Shown here: one piece after another, positions 1-7,818 of the stretch
How the letters are laid out: the number at the start of each line of letters is the position of its first letter
Position numbering within the stretch: the stretch's first letter is position 1
Assembly (NCBI GenBank): GCA_015499985.1
Contig: JAAAUF010001059.1
Span: 1-13,102, forward strand
DNA from: Haplosporangium gracile
Lineage: Eukaryota; Mortierellomycota; Mortierellomycetes; Mortierellales; Mortierellaceae
Direction: 5' to 3'
DNA: 13,102 bases
Notes under the pieces: model-generated
Seen by the model: the letters and a program-made list of their open reading frames with translations, nothing else
What the model was told of the DNA's origin: nothing
Database searches by the model: none
Position numbers and translations under genes: made by a program

Positions 1-33
1 AAAAAAAAAAAAAAAGCAATAAGGAAAGCTTAC

Positions 34-1037
34 AGGTCGTTGTAGAGTTGAAAGTCGAGTTTGAAATCGGATTGACGGTCTTGGTTGAAGAAGTGGATGG
101 ATGTGCAGGGGTTTGAGTGTTGGAGGTATTGGTCGAGAATGCCTAGGTCTTGAAGGATTGGGTTTACTTGTGGGGCGAGGAAGAGCGCCGACCCTGTTTG
201 TTTGTTTGTTTTTTGTTTATTGTGTTGTGTGTTTTGATGGTTGGTGTTTGGAGGGGGTGAGGGGAGGGGAAAAGAAGGGAGGGGAAAGGTGGAGAGCAAT
301 GGATAGAGTTGACAAGGAGGGGGTGAGAGAGTGAGATAGTAAGAGATGAATGCATATGTGTTTGTGAGTGAGTGAGAAAATAAATAGGAGTGGATCAAGT
401 GGCTAGTTCCATACTCCACACATTCTGCATCGCAGATCCTAATACCAAACTAACCGCTTACATCCTCCCATCATCAGTCCACCGTACCCCTCATCCCCTT
501 TTTTATTCTCTCTCTACCCAAGTCTGTGGAACTATCATTCAGTATGTGCATAAGCTTACCGACGGCTCGAGCCTCGGGCGATTTCTCAAAAATGTCAAAG
601 GGTATGTTGACCTTTTGGAGCATGATTCCTAGTGTCAGACCTATTTACGGTTGGTTTATGCGTATTGGGGGTAAAAGTGAAAAAGAAAGCATGAACACAG
701 CAAATTCCGTTGCATGTGCATGCGTCATGGTTGTACGGACGGGGCGGAGAAGAAAAAAAAAAAAGGAAGAACACTGCGTGATTAGATAATTGGCGCGCTC
801 CTTTATTGGTGTTACATTGTGTTGTCTGTTCGTTCGTATGTGTTGCATGGAGGAAGGACGAAATGAACGTGAGAGGAAGGGAGAGAAGAGATGAAGAAAG
901 AGGGAGAGAGTGCGTATGTGAGTGTGTGTTGTGTGTGAGGTATTACCGGCGAGACCGGCACCGATGATGAGGACGTGAGGTTTGCGGCCAGAGATGTCGG
1001 GAACTGTTGGGTCTGGGCCATATATCTCGAATGACAT
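34..1037 (-). CDS. FAD-dependent monooxygenase, N-terminal three exons (partial)
   Basis: Three exons read in phase. Exon 1 is 1037-947, starting at ATG; exon 2 is 640-560; exon 3 is 193-34. The introns are 946-641 (donor GTAATA, acceptor ATAG) and 559-194 (donor GTAAGC, acceptor ACAG), and a third donor GTAAGC lies at 33, so the gene continues past the left edge. The joined 110 codons hold the Rossmann dinucleotide-binding motif GAGLAG at residues 26-31, reached by a beta strand (HVLIIG), and an acidic residue, E49 in IFEKSPEARAVG, where the FAD ribose is bound in this family. The stretch from about residue 58 (GSALFLAPQVNPILQDLGI) matches the next conserved block of FAD_binding_3/UbiH-like aromatic hydroxylases. 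Such enzymes use NAD(P)H and O2 to hydroxylate small, often aromatic, substrates. The substrate cannot be told because the C-terminal part is missing. The family is well supported; the exon joins are predictions. Confidence 0.85.
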
Positions 1038-1263
1038 TCTGATGTTGTTGTTTTATTTTGCTGCGCGGTATGGGAGACAAGGGATTGGAAAAGAGAAAAG
1101 AGCCGGGAAGTGAAGGCTATGAGCAGGTGAGAGGGTATAAAAAAAGAGGATGGGGGTTGAGGGATAGTGGGAATGGAAAAGGGAGGAAATGAAAAGGGAA
1201 GGAGAGGTGAATGGAGAAAAAAGAGGGACAGAATAACGCAGGGTGCAAGGGGGGATCCGCTCC

Positions 1264-1270
1264 TTTATAT
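1264..1270 (-). promoter_or_regulatory. Candidate TATA box for the FAD monooxygenase
   Basis: On the minus strand this reads ATATAAAGGA, about 225 bases upstream of the monooxygenase ATG. It is followed downstream by a long pyrimidine-rich stretch (minus strand, about 1250-1080), the same TATA-then-CT-rich-leader arrangement seen before other genes here. No TSS evidence is available. Confidence 0.3.
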
Positions 1271-1379
1271 GTTCCTTCCCCTGGATAAATGTGTGGGGTG
1301 GTGGTATGTTTCAGTGTGGGGAAGGAAGAGATTGGCGATTCGGCTCCTGTAGAGGATGTTTTGCACCCTAAAAACAAAA

Positions 1380-1733
1380 AGAGAGTTGCGACTAAAGGCT
1401 GAACTGGTCTCCTTCAATTGCTTTCCCTTTTCATCGGAGCACCAACTCTGTTAAAGAGAGGTGGCAAACCTGTGTTGCGGCTGAAGGAGGGAATGGCCGC
1501 CCTATTAAATTTTTCGTTCTTTTGTTTCTCGGCGGTGTTTAATTTTTGGTCTGTAAGGGAAAGGGCTGGTACATTTCATCCGGAAAGTAACTGAAAAGCA
1601 AAAGAAGATAAAGAGCTTGTCAGTAGTATATCTGAACAGGGGTATGTATTCTAGTGCGACGTATCCTTTTTACTTTTTGTAGCTCTCTACCTATCTCTCT
1701 CAATCTTTTCTCGACAGAAAAACAAAAAAAAAC
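1380..1733. other. Intergenic region, no gene recognised
   Basis: No convincing coding frame on either strand. The right part (1676-1720) is pyrimidine-rich with repeated CTCTC and could be the promoter/leader of the small plus-strand gene that begins at 1734. The whole 1040-1733 stretch may act as a shared divergent promoter region between the monooxygenase (minus) and that gene (plus). Confidence 0.4.
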
Positions 1734-2000
1734 ATGCCTTCGAACATGTACTGCGCTGTACCCACTATGAAGAGGTTTTTGTTTCAGCCGCGTGCATACA
1801 TGTAAGTATGTATGCGCATTGCCTGTGGAAAGTATAGCTCCTCCCCACCCCTTGACTTTTCCCCTCCCTCCCCCCCCCCTTCAAGCGGGAGACACTTTCT
1901 GGGGAAAGTTTTTTTCTTGTTTTTTGGTTGGAGTTCTGCCGGTAAGGTTGACATCAACAAAAAAAAACCTTATTTGTCTCTCGCGCCTTATCACTCTTGA
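1734..2000 (+). CDS. Possible two-exon gene for a 60-residue small protein
   Basis: The ATG at 1734 follows an A-rich run ending AAAAAAAAACATGCC, behind a CT-rich leader. Exon 1 (1734-1801) ends at a textbook donor GTAAGT. An 84-base intron (1802-1885) finishes in a C-rich pyrimidine tract and CAAG. Exon 2 (1886-2000) continues in phase to TGA. An AATAAA lies at 2124-2129. The 60-residue product has a basic N-terminal part (MKRFLFQPRAY), one short hydrophobic stretch (about residues 31-38, VFFLFFGW) and a lysine-rich patch (KVDINKKK). This is compatible with a small single-pass, perhaps mitochondrial, membrane protein, but I do not recognise a family. Part of the reading frame comes from T-rich and A-rich simple sequence, so chance is a real alternative. 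Confidence 0.33.
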
Positions 2001-2123
2001 GTAAAAGGTAAGGAGGAAGGCTCTCTTTTTCTACGCTTTTACTTTGTCCACTCCTCTGGGTAAAATGTCCTCTTCCGCCTCCTTTTGGTCCTTTGTCTCG
2101 AAGTTTGTTATTTTGGGGAAACT

Positions 2124-2129
2124 AATAAA
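2124..2129 (+). terminator. Candidate poly(A) signal AATAAA
   Basis: AATAAA on the plus strand, 124 bases after the predicted stop of the small gene at 1734-2000 and before any minus-strand gene end. Its value depends on that gene being real. Confidence 0.35.
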
Positions 2130-2419
2130 TGATTGAGAAAAGATGGATTTTTTTAAGTTTCTTATTTTTTGAACCTTGTCCCAGACGTCCCTGTCCATCT
2201 ATCTGTCTGGACGATCCGATTCAATTTTCTTAAAGAAGAACCTTCCCAACCGCCAGCTTCCTCTCCACTCCATCTGTTAGTGCGTAGTCTCACTCTCACT
2301 CACATATATACACATCGAAAAAGGAAAAAATAAGTGGACTGAACATATGTCTACATGGCAAGAAGAGAATGGTGGGAATCATTTCAGGCCTGACATTTTC
2401 TTCAAAGACCACCCCTTGC

Positions 2420-2443
2420 AAAAAAAAAAAAAAAAAAAAAAAA
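2420..2443. repeat. A24 homopolymer flanked by CTTGC/GCAAG
   Basis: A run of 24 A on the plus strand, bounded by CTTGC on the left and GCAAG on the right, which are inverted complements rather than a direct duplication. The stretch 2130-2640 around it has no convincing gene. The run could be a retro-insertion tail, but no body of such an insert or target-site duplication is recognisable. Slippage is the simplest explanation. Confidence 0.8.
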
Positions 2444-2644
2444 GCAAGATCGGACATATGTAAATGTTAATAGACGATTCTACACCAAAATAAACAAAAT
2501 GTCATTCAAAAAAAGAGAGAGGGCACAAGTCTCTTTTCATCATCTCTTTCCTCTAACAACAATACCAACCCCACCTGCGAATTCTAGTCAACATAAAGCC
2601 AGATCCTCGGAACTGAGGGTGTCCATTTATACTACATCACCGGT

Positions 2645-3553
2645 CTAGGTACGTGCAACATTTTTTTTCCTTTGCTGCTACAGGGAGAGGAAGGTAGAGG
2701 GGGAAGGGCGAAGGAGGAAGAAAGAAGATACGGTGTCGCTTCCAGGATCGCGCTTACGATTGCGGTCAGGTCCCCTAGGATGGTCAGGCGGTTGATCTCG
2801 TCAATGCCCTTCAAACCCGGGAGTGATTCAGCATCCCTTCCTCATTCACCTGCCCACCCTCTTCAATTTTTGTTTCAGCACAGAAGGACAGAAAAAAGAG
2901 ACCTAATTACGAAGAGTACACAAAAGGAAGGGTGCCTCTCATCTCTAGTAATGACGGTGTATCGATGGGTGACGATATAGCCGAGAAATGAAGGATGAAG
3001 AACGAAGAGGCGGCAAAAAGAGACAAAGGTTGTTTGTAACCTGTATCCAAGAATTTCACTCGCTCACTAGTTGAGCCTTTCCTACGACGCAGCTGTCCTC
3101 GCTCCCGAAAGAAATACGACTTGCTGTGCTCAATGATCACGTTTTTAAGACGCAAGTTGTCTAGTCGGTTCTAAGCCAGCCCGTCTGGCTCTCTTTTACA
3201 GCAAACTATGTATTGGCTACTCTATTATCTTCCGCCTTGTTCGCGCTCGTCGCCAATAAACTCAGAAACAAGTCTCACCTCGCCCCCAAGCCTCCGCGCT
3301 AGTTCTTCTATCTCTATGTCTGTTATTTTCCTTTCTCCCTCGTCAAAGGTTCACAACAACAAAGAAAATTATGCGCCTTACTTTGCTCACAGTGATAATC
3401 TTGTCTTTCTTCAGGAGAATTAATCGAGTGCTATACACTTTACCCTTATTTTCATAGGGGAGTCATTGATTTCAGCAAACTATGGTCTTCTTCGCAGAAA
3501 AAGGTGAAGGGCGAAAGAAATGTGGCGTTTTGTTGGAGGATGATCTGGGCACT
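2645..3553 (-). other. Chain of exon-like segments, possible diverged or decayed P-loop ATPase C-terminal region
   Basis: Several short minus-strand segments sit between plausible splice sites, in this order: 3553 onward after CTTACAG (reads SAQIILQQNATF); 3344-3279 ending at GAG|GTGAGA (reads ITDIEIEELARRLGGE); 3170-3041 ending ACAG|GTTACA (reads LKNVIIEHSKSYFF); about 2840-2758 ending ATC|GTAAGC (reads DAESLPGLKGIDEINRL); and 2677-2645 after a strong polypyrimidine tract plus TAG, ending in a stop. The order of these motifs recalls, from memory, the AHVIF, LGGRLTDLE, IIEQS and DAALQALE blocks of RNA12/Yme2-like P-loop proteins, but each match is weak. No Walker A motif was found upstream, and several joins need weak sites or cross stops. 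It could be a fast-evolving gene, a pseudogene, or chance. Confidence 0.22.
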
Positions 3554-3559
3554 CTGTAA

Positions 3560-4391
3560 GAAGATCAAATACATTGGTGTATGGCCATGGATTGGTAATA
3601 CCGACGGAAAAAAAATGTCCAGAGGGTGTACGCAAGGCTTTCCTTTTCTTTTCTTTCCTCCGTCTTACGGTATGTTAGAGAGAGAAGAATTGGCCATTTG
3701 CTCTCAAGCTTACCCTACCCAATGTCTATGATAGGAGATACGTAACCCAGTTGTTGTTCCCATTGATGATGCTCTCAAAGCTATAGACGTTTGGCCTCTA
3801 TCGAGGGCAACATAATCTCTTGTTTAGTCACCCTAACACTTGCAAACAAATTGACATCGAGGTGTTCAGAATGAGGGACTGGATTTGTGAGATGCTTGAT
3901 TATTCTTCGGAACAAAGCAGTTGATATACTGCAAGGGCTGTCGTTAAAATGATCTATCGAAGTCAAAGTGGCTAGTGTGAAGCTACTGTACATAAGTTTG
4001 TCTTATACACTCCCAAAGAATGGTGTACTGCTGGCGCGCATTTGAGTGAGTGAAAGGGTATTCTTGGCTACCGTATTCATAACGAACCCCTAGAGTATGA
4101 CCAGAAGTGTGTGGTTCAAAGAGGTTGATAAAAAAAAAATGAAGATCATTATAACTGAATATTTTCCCTAGAGGTGTGAAAAATAATCATGAATCCTTTT
4201 TTTTCCTTTGTATTCTTTTTCATCGTGCATCCCTCTCTTGCTGTAATGAAATAAGAAGACAATGATGTAATAGGAGCAGAGCAAGAGGGAGAGGAGACAA
4301 GGATAATAACAAGGGAGGAAGACAAGGGGGTGTAGGGACAAGAGAAGTGGGCAAGAATGAATGAGGTTTAGTATTCAGAGAGAGAGGGGGG
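3560..4391. other. Region without a recognised gene
   Basis: On the minus strand there is a pyrimidine-rich leader-like tract (about 4390-4250) behind a TATA box, followed by TTCATTACAG and an ATG at 4230 that opens only a 20-codon frame. A 70-codon minus-strand frame (3993-3781) has no recognisable domain. These may be the 5' part of the exon chain at 2645-3553, but no in-phase connection could be established. Confidence 0.3.
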
Positions 4392-4399
4392 TATTTATA
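4392..4399 (-). promoter_or_regulatory. Candidate TATA box (TATAAATA)
   Basis: TATAAATA on the minus strand, followed by CCCCCCTCTCTCT and a ~130-base CT-rich stretch. It has the same look as the promoters of the better-supported genes in this window. Its target gene is uncertain; the exon-like chain ending at 2645 is the only candidate downstream. Confidence 0.35.
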
Positions 4400-4730
4400 T
4401 GTGTATTGTAATATGAACGTGGGAATCAGAGAAGTGGTGAGAAAGAAACTGGGGGTCTTTATTGAGCCCCAAGATAATATATATATGAGGACTAAGGACT
4501 ACTACCCTTAATAGGTAGTGGACAGTGGACAGACACTGAGATGCAACATGTATGTTTACAAAGAATAGAGGTGGGTTAATAGTAAGCAGGGGTAGAGTGT
4601 GTGTGAGATGATAATGTAAGACTGGCACCCGATAGAATGGAAAGGCAACAAGGCAGAGGAAAGCAGGAGGCAATCTACGATCCTGTCACAAGTGACACAA
4701 TCGTTAAGAAAATCCATCTGAGTAATAAAA

Positions 4731-4736
4731 TTTATT
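4731..4736 (-). terminator. Poly(A) signal AATAAA for the cysteine-rich protein gene
   Basis: AATAAA on the minus strand about 50 bases after the stop codon at 4785. An overlapping plus-strand AATAAA at 4724-4729 makes the site nearly symmetrical. Confidence 0.55.
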
Positions 4737-4784
4737 GTTCTCCTAATAGAGAATTGAACGAGAGAGAAGGTAGCGGTTACTAGG

Positions 4785-5042
4785 TTAAGGAGTAGGCGCG
4801 CATCCGGCAGCAACACACGCGACCATACATGAACCCAGTGCTGTGTTGCATGCAACGATCACAGCTGGGATTCCAGCACCCGCGGTCACAGTACCAAACG
4901 TGAAACCCGCTGCCGCGTAGCATGCAGTCGCAACTATGTTACATCCGCTTTGGCATATTCCATATGCCAGTGGACCTGCCATGGTCAGTCCGAGCATTGT
5001 AAGCAGGACCACGCAGTAAAAGGTAAAGTGGTAGGACATCAT
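4785..5042 (-). CDS. Small secreted cysteine-rich protein (85 residues)
   Basis: A single ATG frame of 85 codons. Residues 1-22 form a signal peptide with a hydrophobic core (VVLLTMLGL) and a likely cleavage site after A22, giving a mature peptide starting GPLAYG. The mature part has seven cysteines: C30, C34, C41, C65, C72, C76 and C81. The first six have mirror-symmetric spacing, x3, x6, x23, x6, x3, around a glycine/threonine-rich middle (FGTVTAGAGIP). The pattern is close to a family of tiny secreted proteins I recall in many fungi, with GICQxGCN, ACYAAAGxxFGTVTAG and ACNxALGxCM blocks; its function is unknown to me. A promoter (TATATAAA at 5243-5236) and a poly(A) signal support expression. 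A 5'UTR intron ending GCCTTAG just before ATCTCATG is possible. The protein probably acts outside the cell or in the wall. Confidence 0.85.
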   Translation of the reverse strand: MMSYHFTFYCVVLLTMLGLTMAGPLAYGICQSGCNIVATACYAAAGFTFGTVTAGAGIPAVIVACNTALGSCMVACVAAGCAPTP

Positions 5043-5235
5043 GAGATCTAAGGCAAGATATCAAGTCATTAGCCATTAATAAGATAAGTCATAAATGCAA
5101 TTCACCATGAGAGTTTAAGAATATAATCTTCCTGCCAATTATGTATCGACCAACCTGTTGTTGTCTTTTTTAAAAGGATGAGAGTTTTTTTGTTTGCTAA
5201 GTAATGCAGTTTTTTAGATATGATCATGACAGGTC

Positions 5236-5243
5236 TTTATATA
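5236..5243 (-). promoter_or_regulatory. TATA box (TATATAAA) of the cysteine-rich protein gene
   Basis: TATATAAA on the minus strand, about 195 bases upstream of the ATG at 5042. The distance leaves room for a leader that may hold an intron (candidate donor near 5154, acceptor CTTAG at about 5048). Confidence 0.5.
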
Positions 5244-5443
5244 GCTGGCGTGATAACTATGAGCACCAAGTGCGATTATGTGACGTGAACCGAACGCAAT
5301 GTAGAATTATGCGTATGAAATTATGACATGCGCCGACTTTGGTTCACTTTTCCAAGGGTGGCCAACCGCCTTGTGAGCATAAGAGAGCATGGACCTTGAG
5401 AAGTAGTATTACACATACTGGGCTTTTGGTATGATAGGCTATA

Positions 5444-5546
5444 AAGGCAAAGCACCGACCACTTGGTTTGTTAAGTTTAAGGCAAAGCACTGACCGCTTG
5501 GTTCGTTAGGCGTTGAATAAAGAGCACAGACCACTTGGTTGGTTAG
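5444..5546. repeat. Three direct copies of a ~32-bp repeat
   Basis: Copies at about 5444-5475, 5479-5510 and 5516-5546, with a period of 35-37 bases. The shared core is AAGGCAAAGCAC, GACC, then CTTGGTT, GTTAG, with single-base differences between copies. The array lies about 200 bases upstream of the TATA box of the cysteine-rich protein gene and about 35 bases from the left end of the transposon relic. It could be a multimeric transcription-factor site or a decayed minisatellite. Three imperfect units without spacers do not make a CRISPR. Confidence 0.8.
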
Positions 5547-5580
5547 ATGCGGCCACGGATTATTTTTTTTGGTTTGTTTT

Positions 5581-6908
5581 TACAGTTACGACAAAAAATG
5601 ATTTCGACTTTTGACATTAGTGGACTTTTCTTATTTTTGATTGATGTCATCTCTCTTCAAACACGTAATGGAGCCTTCTTTTCGTCTTCTAGATCATAAC
5701 CGTGAAAAGAGATGACGAAAGAAATACGCGTACTCATACGCTGTTTATTTCCTACGGATTTTAGATTGAATCATTTTTTGTAAGATACCACCATAGATCA
5801 CGCAGCTCTTTTCAGCACACCTCTTTCTTTCTGAGTCATTGCTCTCTTTTGTTCTACAAGACATTCTCTTGCTCACTCTTTAAAGCAGAGACATCATTCA
5901 ACGATACAACATAGCAACTTTTACAAGAGGAATCACCTAAAGAAGTGACACGAACAGTCGGGATCCTCCCCCATCAATCGGTCAGCAACGAAAAATATAC
6001 CCAACTCACACCCAAACAGACCCAGAAAGATCGTAGAGAGGACAATGGCGGATCTAAAACGGCATTACGACACAGGCGATCTATCCACCGAAGGAAAGTA
6101 GATCCATGTCAATACAACGCGACACAATCTACCACGGGAGATCGTTAGGACATACACACAACCCAAGAAATTTAATCAGCCCGGATCAGATCTCTCGAAG
6201 GCTCCAATTTGCCAAGGTGTAAATTCACTGGACGGCTGATGAGTGATGTTCTCGGATAAAACAGTGATCAGTCACGTCGGGGTCCTTTAGTAAGTCGTAT
6301 TACCATTGCTTGCTCGATCATCGCGCGTTCCATCGTCATCAGGTCATGGTGCGGGGACGCATCGCAATTTATTTATTTTTTTTTGGCCTTGGTGATGCAA
6401 GGAATCAATCACTGCAGATGTTTACCTCGATGTCTTCAAGGACTATGTTCGGCAATCGCGTGATTGATCAATTATGGACGCAGCAATATTTATTTTTCAA
6501 TAAGACAACGGCCAAAAGTATATACTGCACGCAATGTTCTTTCCTGTCTCGCCCAGCACACCTGACCTCAGTCTCACCGAAAATGTTTGGACGTACAAAA
6601 AACACAAGCTGAGTCAGCTCCCAGAGACACTCAAGAATCTGAGAGAGCTGTGAATGAGAGTTCAAGACATCTGGATATAGGATATATCTAATGATTTCCT
6701 TCAGAAACTGTACGAGAGCATGTCCAGTCGAACGGAGGAAGTTATCAAAAACAAAGGAGACAACATCAAGAAAAGGCCAGCAAAAACAGTTGAAGGGTAT
6801 GTAGTTGATTTCACTTTTTCATAAAAGTTGATCCAATGGAATTGGTGGTCTTCAAAGTGCTGTTGATGATGGTAACGTTATGTCATTTTTTTTCTCGAAT
6901 TGAATGTA
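5581..6908 (+). mobile_element. Decayed Tc1/mariner-type DNA transposon
   Basis: The element is bounded by matching imperfect inverted ends. Left (5581) reads TACAGTTACGACAAAAAATG; right, read inward on the minus strand from 6908, is TACATTCAATTCGAGAAAAA followed by AAATGA. Both start with TA, the target dinucleotide of this superfamily. The ~1.33-kb length fits a Tc1-like element, and the interior carries a broken DDE transposase on the plus strand. The inverted-end match was found by eye and contains small indels, so the exact borders are tentative; the transposase identity is much firmer. Confidence 0.6.
5945..6824 (+). pseudogene. Tc1-like DDE transposase, broken by stops and frameshifts
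   Basis: Recognisable blocks of an IS630/Tc1/mariner transposase occur in order but in different frames. They are a helix-turn-helix tail (LKRHYDTGDLSTEGK, from 6044); IHWTADE with MFSDKTVISHVG (first catalytic D at 6255-6257); then GSFSKSYYH to FHRHQVMVRG and GLGDA in a shifted frame; then VYLDVFKDYV and FQ-stop-DN (second D at 6504-6506); TENVW (catalytic E at 6579-6581), and LSQLPETLKNLREL; and a C-terminal tail ending at the stop at 6822-6824. At least two frameshifts and several in-frame stops are present. D to E spacing is only 24 residues, against the usual ~34, showing an internal deletion. It cannot encode an active enzyme. The start coordinate is approximate. Confidence 0.85.
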
Positions 6909-7038
6909 GCGAAAGAGAGGAACAAGGAAAGGTTACTCTGCCCAGTTGAGGATGAATGGATAAGAAAGTAAAAAAAAGGAGAAAAGTGAATTTATGTAAA
7001 AAAAAAAGGTGAACAACTAATCTAAGCACTGTATTAGA
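6909..7038. other. Short A/G-rich intergenic spacer
   Basis: Between the right end of the transposon relic and the lectin-like fragment. It holds several A-runs (6968-6976, 7000-7009) and no reading frame or signal of note. Confidence 0.4.
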
Positions 7039-7337
7039 TTAAACTAGGCATAGTAGTGCAGTCCTAGAGTCAATCAAACACGCAGGGCCATTGCAATCCC
7101 AGAGAGCAAATATATATATCCAGCACAGATCAAAATTAGTGACTGCATCACCTAGCTTGATAGGTTGAGGCATATCAGCGCACGATGATAAAGAGTCTAT
7201 TCGATTAGATAGAAGATTCAATCTTTGGTCAAAGCAGGGTGTCCTACCAATTTGAGCGCGCTGGAACTTTTCACGCCATCAGCAGCGTTCAAACAGAGTC
7301 CGCTGTAGATGTTTCTGATCTTGACAGCAGAGGCCAT
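7039..7337 (-). pseudogene. Ricin-B-like (beta-trefoil) lectin domain fragment, frameshifted
   Basis: From an ATG at 7337, behind a pyrimidine-rich leader, the minus strand encodes MASAVKIRNIYSGLCLNAAD and continues to ALTKD, where a TGA at 7220-7218 ends the frame. A second frame then runs without stop from about 7221 to 7039 and contains LWDCNG. NxxSGLCL(N/D) and xLWDCNG are signature blocks of ricin-B-type carbohydrate-binding repeats, the (QxW)-type beta-trefoil. The two blocks lie in different frames about 45 codons apart, so one indel (or an unrecognised intron) separates them. The total length of about 100 residues is shorter than a full ~130-residue trefoil. The fold would bind sugars; no catalytic or toxic part is present. 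An upstream in-frame ATG at 7448 exists but its extension looks non-coding. Confidence 0.4.
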
Positions 7338-7581
7338 ACAGCGACTGAGAGAAGGGCGAGAGTGGATGTGAAATGCATTTGGATTGGTGGAATGGAGAAG
7401 ATAAGCGATAGGGAAATAGAAAGTTGTGAATGATTTTTTGTGATGCAAAAAAACTGGAAAAGGAGGATGTTTTTATGCGTAAGGGGTGACCATGGTAACT
7501 CTGAACATTTTTCACCCCTTTGGTTCTGTGCTATAATAAGCCACCGGACTGCTACCAGCATACAAATTGATGTCACGTGAT

Positions 7582-7607
7582 CATTCAGGGTATAAATACC
7601 CTGAATG
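7582..7607. promoter_or_regulatory. 26-bp palindrome with TATA box at its centre, next to an E-box
   Basis: CATTCAGGGTA, TAAA, TACCCTGAATG: two perfect 11-base inverted arms around a TAAA centre, so that TATAAATA reads on the plus strand and TATTTATA on the other. The palindromic octamer TCACGTGA (7573-7580, containing CACGTG, the bHLH E-box core) lies two bases from the left arm. This could drive the LTR-like block on the plus strand or the lectin-like gene (ATG 7337) on the minus strand. Confidence 0.7.
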
Positions 7608-7696
7608 TACCTGAATAAACAGATCGGGCTCTCTTTCCCATTCTATCATCTCTCCACCAGTGACATCATCTTTCAGGTTCTCCTTCGTCTCTTGAT

Positions 7697-7818
7697 GTTC
7701 TGCTATTCTCGGGACGCTATGCTATGCCTTGGTTCTTTCAATCCTTGACTCGTCTTCACCCCTTGGTTCTTCTTCACCCCCGTTGTTCTCCTATATCCGG
7801 ATGTTATGCTATGCTTCG
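7697..7818 (+). repeat. Imperfect direct duplication in the CT-rich block
   Basis: Segments at about 7697-7732 and 7785-7818 share GTTCT.CTAT, CGG and TTATGCTATGC/GCTATGCTATGC at a distance of about 87 bases. Between them TCTTCACCCC-TTGGTTC and TCTTCACCCCCGTTGTTC repeat at about 19-20 bases. It looks like old tandem duplication inside the LTR-like region. Confidence 0.5.

Noticed and set aside
2405..2450. A24 run as the tail of a retrotransposed gene copy
   Set aside because: No coding or RNA-gene body precedes it and the flanks form an inverted, not direct, repeat.
3199..3484. Exact 12-mer CAGCAAACTATG at 3199-3210 and 3473-3484
   Set aside because: A few shared 12-mers are expected by chance in 13 kb, and the flanks do not match.
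4395..4855. Minus-strand open frames of 92 and 99 codons
   Set aside because: They overlap the 3' end and untranslated region of the cysteine-rich gene and have histidine/leucine-rich, domain-free translations.
5444..5546. Direct repeats as a CRISPR array
   Set aside because: Only three imperfect units with 3-5 base gaps, no spacers, and the surroundings are eukaryotic.
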